64,000 nt of DNA from Paenibacillus mesophilus (GTDB lineage Bacteria; Bacillota; Bacilli; Paenibacillales; NBRC-103111), in the NCBI RefSeq assembly GCF_005938385.1, contig NZ_VCRA01000001.1, forward strand, positions 606,074-670,073, in the 5' to 3' direction. The stretch's first letter is position 1. Every line of letters starts with the position of its first letter. Below, one piece after another: positions 59,599 to 64,000 of this stretch. A model generated the notes under the pieces. It saw only the letters and a program-made list of their open reading frames with translations. It ran no database searches and was not told where the DNA came from. A program made the position numbers and the translations under genes.

Positions 59599-61872
59599 TC
59601 ATTTATGGTGCATCGTGCGGAATTCGCCGGGCGTGATGCCTTCGGACTCCTTGAACTTGCGTATAAAGCCGGACACGCTACCATAGCCGATATGCTCGAC
59701 GACATCCTGCAGGTTGTCCGCGCCGGCGCGAAGCAGCTCCTTTGCTTTCTCCATGCGCAGCGCTTGAATGTGTTGCGTGACGGTTTGACCCGTCTGGTCT
59801 TTGAAATAGCGGCTCAAATACGAGGAAGACATCTTGAACTCGTCGGCGACCTGCTGCAGGGACAGCTGGTTGGACCCGTAATGCTCCCGGATGTAGGCCA
59901 TCATTTTGCCCGCCAGATCGGTATTGCCGCTTTCTTTGCGGTCCGCTACGATGCGGCATATGTCCTCGGATATATGCTTGACGAGCACGATCAGCTCTTC
60001 CACCGTCTCGAACTCGGATAACGACCAAACGTCCGGGTACTGCCGGGCCATATCCGCATCGTCCCACTCCAGCTCGCCCAGCATCGACAATATGACGTGG
60101 ATCAGGTCGAAGCACATGCATTTGACGAGAAACAGCGGCAGCTGCCGCTCCCGGATCGTTCCGATCGTCCTCTCCAGATGCTCCTCGATTTTGCCGGCGT
60201 CGCCTTGGTACATGTACAGCTTCAGCTGGTTCCAATCGCTCTTCGAATAGTCCGCATGCGGAAGATCGGCTTTCGACACGATATCGGCGAAGAAGATCAC
60301 TTTGCCGTTGCCGGCGATGAGCCGGTAATCGACGGCCCCGCACGCCTCGATGTACGATTTGCCGAGCTCGCTCCATTGCCCGTATGCGGTCCCGGCCCCG
60401 ATGGTCATCTCCGTGCGCCATTTGTCGCTCAAGGAACGGTGCGCGTCCAGAAGCAGCCGCTTATGCTCCGTCCCTTCCGGATCGTCGGCACCCATCATGA
60501 AGATGAGACTCGAGCCTTCGAGGCTCTCCATGCCGTACACTTCCGCATCGTCCGGAAAGCTTCGCTCCAGCTCCTCCAGCAAGGAGGAACGGTCGGACGG
60601 CTCGAGCGCGAAGCCTCTCGGGAACTGCACTACCGCTACCAAATGATACGGCTTCGTCAGCCGCAAATGCGCCAGCGCAAGCTTATCGGCCATATCTCCG
60701 TCGTCGGGCAGCCGGCCGCGTATCAGGTTCAGCAGCGCGTAATGCTTCATTGCCGGCCTGCTGCTCGAAATGCTCCGGTTCAGCTCGTCGTTGCTGTCCG
60801 ACATGAGCGTCAGCGCGGAATGAATCGATTCGATTTCGCCGAGACCGGCGAATTCCCGGTTCGCCTTGCTCTCGGCAAACCGCTGAAGCTTGCGGATCGG
60901 CTTGTAGCTCAGCTGCGTGGCGAAGAAGACGAATACGCCTCCGAGCACGATCACGAGCGAAATGGCGTACAGCGTTCTTCGCTTCGCCAATTCGACGTTG
61001 TGGAGGACAGTCTCCTGGTCGACAAGCGAGATGAACGTCCAGCCAAGACGCTCCGAGCGGACGTCGTAGACGAAATAGTCGCGGTCCCTTAGCCGGATCG
61101 TCTTCGTGCCGTCGTCCGCCTTCACCTTGCCGCCGGCTTGCGTCAAGCTTTTGGCATCTTCCGGAGCGATTCCGTTCGTGGAGACGATCAGCTCGTTTTT
61201 TTCGTTCAAAATAAACGTGTCACCCCAGTCGTCTCCGAACTTCTTTTGCAGCAATGATCGGAAAGCGCTTTCTTTGAGCAAAAACGCGACCGTTCCGTAA
61301 GGCGTCGGATTGTTCGGCGGCAGCGGCATGACATAGGTGACCATTTTTTCCGTCGTGCCGCCCGGGCCCGTCACATTCTCCGCTCCCCTTATGTAAGGGT
61401 ATTTCACCGCCTGCATGTCGCGCACGAACTGCTCGGGCTTCCAGTCGGGAAACGCGGCGATTTTGTCGGTAAACGTATGCACGTCGTAAGTGCTGTACGG
61501 CGTATACAGCGTATCGTGGCCGCGGAAATAGAGCACTAGCTGGTCGATGAATTGATTCGCGCTGACATAATTGCGCAGCTGGGCGATCGTATTCAGCTCC
61601 GTAAACGGGCTTTTCGTGACGTTGAACGGCGTCAGGTTCGTATTGCCGGATATATGGAAAGCGATATTGTTCAGCTCCGTCATATTGACGTCGACCGTAT
61701 CCTTGACCTGAGACAGCAAATTCATGTTGCTCTTGGTCACTTCCTGCTCCAGCAGCTGGATGAAGAAGTTATAGGCGATCAGTCCGATGATCAGCACGGG
61801 AAGCAGCAGAACGATCGAATACGATATGATATATCGGTAGAGCAGCTTGGAGTTCAGCTTCCACCTTGCCAT
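59599..61872 (-). CDS. Membrane-anchored AraC regulator with extracellular cache domain
   Basis: The ~757-residue protein has two membrane segments, one near residues 12-40 (YIISYSIVLLLPVLIIGLIA) and one near 300 (YAISLVIVLGGVFVFFATQL), with a ~250-residue extracellular cache-like domain between them, then a HAMP-less cytosolic linker and a C-terminal AraC helix-turn-helix pair (LSLQQVADEFKMSSSYLSRY and DVVEHIGYGSVSGFIRKFKE). This is the common Paenibacillus regulator beside LplB/LplC oligosaccharide transporters. GGGGGACGG lies about 4 bases before the ATG at 61872. It probably senses extracellular sugar and controls the operon at 55838-59284. Confidence 0.87.
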   Translation of the reverse strand: MARWKLNSKLLYRYIISYSIVLLLPVLIIGLIAYNFFIQLLEQEVTKSNMNLLSQVKDTVDVNMTELNNIAFHISGNTNLTPFNVTKSPFTELNTIAQLRNYVSANQFIDQLVLYFRGHDTLYTPYSTYDVHTFTDKIAAFPDWKPEQFVRDMQAVKYPYIRGAENVTGPGGTTEKMVTYVMPLPPNNPTPYGTVAFLLKESAFRSLLQKKFGDDWGDTFILNEKNELIVSTNGIAPEDAKSLTQAGGKVKADDGTKTIRLRDRDYFVYDVRSERLGWTFISLVDQETVLHNVELAKRRTLYAISLVIVLGGVFVFFATQLSYKPIRKLQRFAESKANREFAGLGEIESIHSALTLMSDSNDELNRSISSSRPAMKHYALLNLIRGRLPDDGDMADKLALAHLRLTKPYHLVAVVQFPRGFALEPSDRSSLLEELERSFPDDAEVYGMESLEGSSLIFMMGADDPEGTEHKRLLLDAHRSLSDKWRTEMTIGAGTAYGQWSELGKSYIEACGAVDYRLIAGNGKVIFFADIVSKADLPHADYSKSDWNQLKLYMYQGDAGKIEEHLERTIGTIRERQLPLFLVKCMCFDLIHVILSMLGELEWDDADMARQYPDVWSLSEFETVEELIVLVKHISEDICRIVADRKESGNTDLAGKMMAYIREHYGSNQLSLQQVADEFKMSSSYLSRYFKDQTGQTVTQHIQALRMEKAKELLRAGADNLQDVVEHIGYGSVSGFIRKFKESEGITPGEFRTMHHK

Positions 61873-62063
61873 GTCCGTCCCCCTTCTCTGTAGTCGGGTG
61901 TTTAACTCCGCTCCATTAAACACCAGCCTTCTCTATGAGGCATGGTTCGCTTTAAGCCATTATAACAGACGGCATGTGCCCCATAAAGGGAAGTTTTGTT
62001 ACGTTATGAGCGCGTCAAACTTTAGACCAGCAGGGTTAATTCCCTCGGACAACCTGCCATGCC

Positions 62064-63524
62064 TCATTCGGCAAACATCCGGTCTGCCACAGCTCTCATC
62101 CGTGCGATTCCTTCGATGATCTCCTCTTCGCTCACGTGCGCGAAGCCGAAGCAGGCCGCCGGGGCGGGCTTCTCCACATAATAGCCCGTTCCGTCCGACC
62201 ATAAGACGCCTTCGTTCCGGCATTCCCGGCGAAACGCCTCATAGAACCCGGCCGACCGTTTCCACCGGGCGAACAAGTGCAGCCCCGCGTCACTCGGAGC
62301 CGGGGCGAACAGATCCGGCAGCTTGCGGGCAAGCTCGCCGCGCAGCAGCTCGAACTTGCGGCTGTAGACACGCCCCATGCGGCGCAGGTGACGCTCGTAG
62401 TCGCCGCCGTTCATGAAGGCGGCCAGAGCCCGCTGCTCCAGAATCGAGGTCGGGTGCGGCTCGAACAGCTGCCTTGCCCGGGCGAAAGGCTCGCATAGCG
62501 CCGACGGCAGCACGGCGTAGCCGATCCGGAAATGATGCATCATCGTCCGCGTGAACGTGCCGATGTAGACGACGCGGTCTTGGCGATCCAGCACCTTCAG
62601 CGGCTCGATCGGCCGTCCGCGATGGCGGAACTCGCTGTCGTAGTCGTCTTCGACGACGATCGCCCCGTGCTCGTACGCCCAAGCGAGCAGCCGCTGGCGG
62701 CGCTCCAGGCTGAGCACGGCGCCTGTCGGAAACTGCCGGGCCGGCGTCACGAAGACGAGCTTGGCGTCCCAATCCGCGGGAACGAGCCCGTGCCCGTCCA
62801 CCGCGGCCGCGATCGGCCGGCCTCCGGCCGCGGCAATCGCCGACAGCGTTCCGGGGTAGCCCGGATTCTCGACGACGGCCGCTTGCCCGGGGTCTATAAG
62901 CAGCTGCGCGATGAGCGCGATCGCATGCATCGAGCCGTTCACGATCGCGACGGACGACGGATCGGCATCGACGCCGCGCGCCCGCTGCAGATGGCGGCAT
63001 ATCGCTTCACGAAGCGGCATATGCCCCAGCGCGGCGAACTTGTCGCCGTAATACGAATCGGCCATCCCCCGCACCTGGGCGAACAGCATGCGGTTCCAGT
63101 CGGAAGCCGGGAAATGACGGCGGTCGCTGTAGCCGACGGCGAAATCGATCGCCGGCCGCGGTCCTTCCTCGGGCTTGCGCGTCGGCAGCTCCGCCACGCG
63201 GCGCCCCCAGGCCGACAGCTCGCAAGCCGATTCGCGCACGGGTCGCTCCTCTTTCCCCGGGAGCCCGTCGCGGCGAAAGGCGACGTAAGTGCCCCGCCCG
63301 ACCTCGGAGGCGACATACCCTTCCGAGGCGAGCATCTCGTACACGAGACTGACGATGCCGCGCGACAGCTTGTACAAGCCGCCGAGCTCGCGGCTGGACG
63401 GCAGCTTCGCGCCGTACTCCAGCTTGCCCGAGGCGATCATATCTTTAAGCGCGTGGTACAGCGCCGTGTTTTTATGCGGGTATCGCTCCAAATAGAGGTT
63501 CAGAGGCAGATGAAAGTCGGGCAT
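62064..63524 (-). CDS. MocR/PdxR-type GntR regulator with altered PLP lysine
   Basis: The 486-residue protein has an N-terminal GntR winged helix (LYHALKDMIASGKLEYGAKL, then PSSRELGGLYKLSRGIVSLV) and a C-terminal aminotransferase-fold effector domain with NPGYPGTLSAIAAAGG, VVEDDYDSEFRHRGRPIEPL and a final GFAHVSEEEI block. In MocR proteins the motif GTFSKxxxPxxRxGY holds the PLP-binding lysine. Here it reads GTFTRTMMHHFRIGY, so the lysine is Arg. If this is the true position, PLP cannot form its internal aldimine and the domain may bind another ligand or be a pure structural part. Family is sure, function uncertain. Confidence 0.8.
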   Translation of the reverse strand: MPDFHLPLNLYLERYPHKNTALYHALKDMIASGKLEYGAKLPSSRELGGLYKLSRGIVSLVYEMLASEGYVASEVGRGTYVAFRRDGLPGKEERPVRESACELSAWGRRVAELPTRKPEEGPRPAIDFAVGYSDRRHFPASDWNRMLFAQVRGMADSYYGDKFAALGHMPLREAICRHLQRARGVDADPSSVAIVNGSMHAIALIAQLLIDPGQAAVVENPGYPGTLSAIAAAGGRPIAAAVDGHGLVPADWDAKLVFVTPARQFPTGAVLSLERRQRLLAWAYEHGAIVVEDDYDSEFRHRGRPIEPLKVLDRQDRVVYIGTFTRTMMHHFRIGYAVLPSALCEPFARARQLFEPHPTSILEQRALAAFMNGGDYERHLRRMGRVYSRKFELLRGELARKLPDLFAPAPSDAGLHLFARWKRSAGFYEAFRRECRNEGVLWSDGTGYYVEKPAPAACFGFAHVSEEEIIEGIARMRAVADRMFAE

Positions 63525-64000
63525 CGATTAGTCTCCTGTCCTGTCCGTAAGTTGGCGTTCATTTGTGTGGCTCGTTGGATTTGCTTGGCTTGGTAGCTCG
63601 GGTGCGGCTCGGTGGCTTGGGCGTGGCTTGGTGGGCGTGGCTCGGTGGCTCGAGTGACTTGGCGTGGCTCGGCGCGGATTGGCTGCTTGGCTCCCTTTGC
63701 AGATGAAGCTGAACTGGAATTCCTGCAGCTAATTTTAGCTTTTATCGCTTTTCTGCAGCTTTTACTGCAAAACATAAAGTTATTTTCATCAAATCCGCCT
63801 GGTTTCTGCAAAACCGAATGATTTACATGTATGTTTGAGACTGTCGATTTACTTGCCTAAGAGTTAATCAAACACGCTGTTTCGGGTATTCAACCGTCAA
63901 CTAGGTGGGAGATCTCAACAAAACTTCTTAATTCGTACCGTCTACGGTACACTGTTTCGGCTTTAAACTGCTAAATGGGCAGACTTATCCCGTGAGGGGG
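63525..64000. repeat. Intergenic right edge: low-complexity and short repeats
   Basis: About 476 bases without a recognised gene. At 63580-63695 imperfect tandem copies of a GGCTTGGTGGCTCG-like unit occur. At 63718-63775 there are TGCAGCTA-type repeats like those at 53.8-54.2 kb. At 63871-63912 and 63950-63986 two imperfect copies of an ACRCTGTTTCGG unit lie about 80 bases apart. The sequence suggests intergenic repeats, with nothing coding seen. Confidence 0.45.

Noticed and set aside
1..64000. rRNA and tRNA genes
   Set aside because: No tRNA cloverleaf sequence or rRNA segment was noticed. A tRNAscan-SE and Rfam search would settle this.

Overview
The window looks like chromosome from an endospore-forming, high-GC member of the Paenibacillaceae (Paenibacillus/Cohnella-like). 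The signs are strong GGAGG-type ribosome binding sites, a CotH spore-coat kinase, a YheC/D-type coat ATP-grasp protein, a GerAB-like remnant, a TPP-riboswitch-controlled YkoEDC/TenA thiamine-precursor operon, and a LplB/LplC-type sugar ABC operon next to a membrane-anchored AraC regulator. No rRNA, tRNA, CRISPR array, prophage module or complete insertion sequence was recognised.

Region 1 (1-19.6 kb) is the most unusual part and reads as a spore-surface locus. A leftward, translationally coupled operon has three family-2 glycosyltransferases (two of them close paralogues with Arg-rich N-termini), an RmlA-like sugar-nucleotidyltransferase and an L-2-hydroxyglutarate-oxidase-like flavoprotein cut by the left edge. 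After an XRE regulator and a metallophosphoesterase comes a 7.5-kb gene for a ~2,515-residue protein made of about 221 decapeptide repeats with a lectin-like C-terminal tip. Divergent from it are a small His/Gly/Thr repeat protein with a Cys/Arg/Lys-rich tail and CotH, then a GT4 glycosyltransferase, a minimal L,D-transpeptidase and a YheC/D ATP-grasp protein. My inference is that this cluster builds, phosphorylates and glycosylates a fibrous spore-surface structure.

Region 2 (19.6-36 kb) is mixed housekeeping and accessory: aroA with a divergent LysR regulator, an XRE regulator facing a tiny membrane protein across twin palindromic operators, a methyltransferase, dihydrofolate reductase, pirin, an MFS exporter with a divergent MarR regulator, Nudix, a DMT transporter, a frameshifted PLP aminotransferase, a GDSL hydrolase, two tiny hydrophilic ORFs, AraC, VOC and GNAT proteins, an M48 protease and a lipase-like hydrolase.

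Region 3 (36-49 kb) has a PEP/pyruvate-binding protein, a NarL-type two-component system with related hairpin elements between kinase and regulator, a PilZ protein, the TPP-riboswitch/ykoE-ecfA-ecfT-tenA operon, a small Cys-rich protein and phosphatidylserine decarboxylase.

Region 4 (49-64 kb) looks like carbohydrate scavenging: a Tat-type pectate-lyase-like beta-helix protein, an AraC regulator coupled to a tiny membrane protein, a PhyH-type dioxygenase, a sialidase-like BNR protein, a solute-binding lipoprotein with two permeases, a cache-AraC regulator, and a MocR-type regulator whose expected PLP lysine reads as arginine. Intergenic DNA here carries short repeats and a MITE-like inverted repeat.
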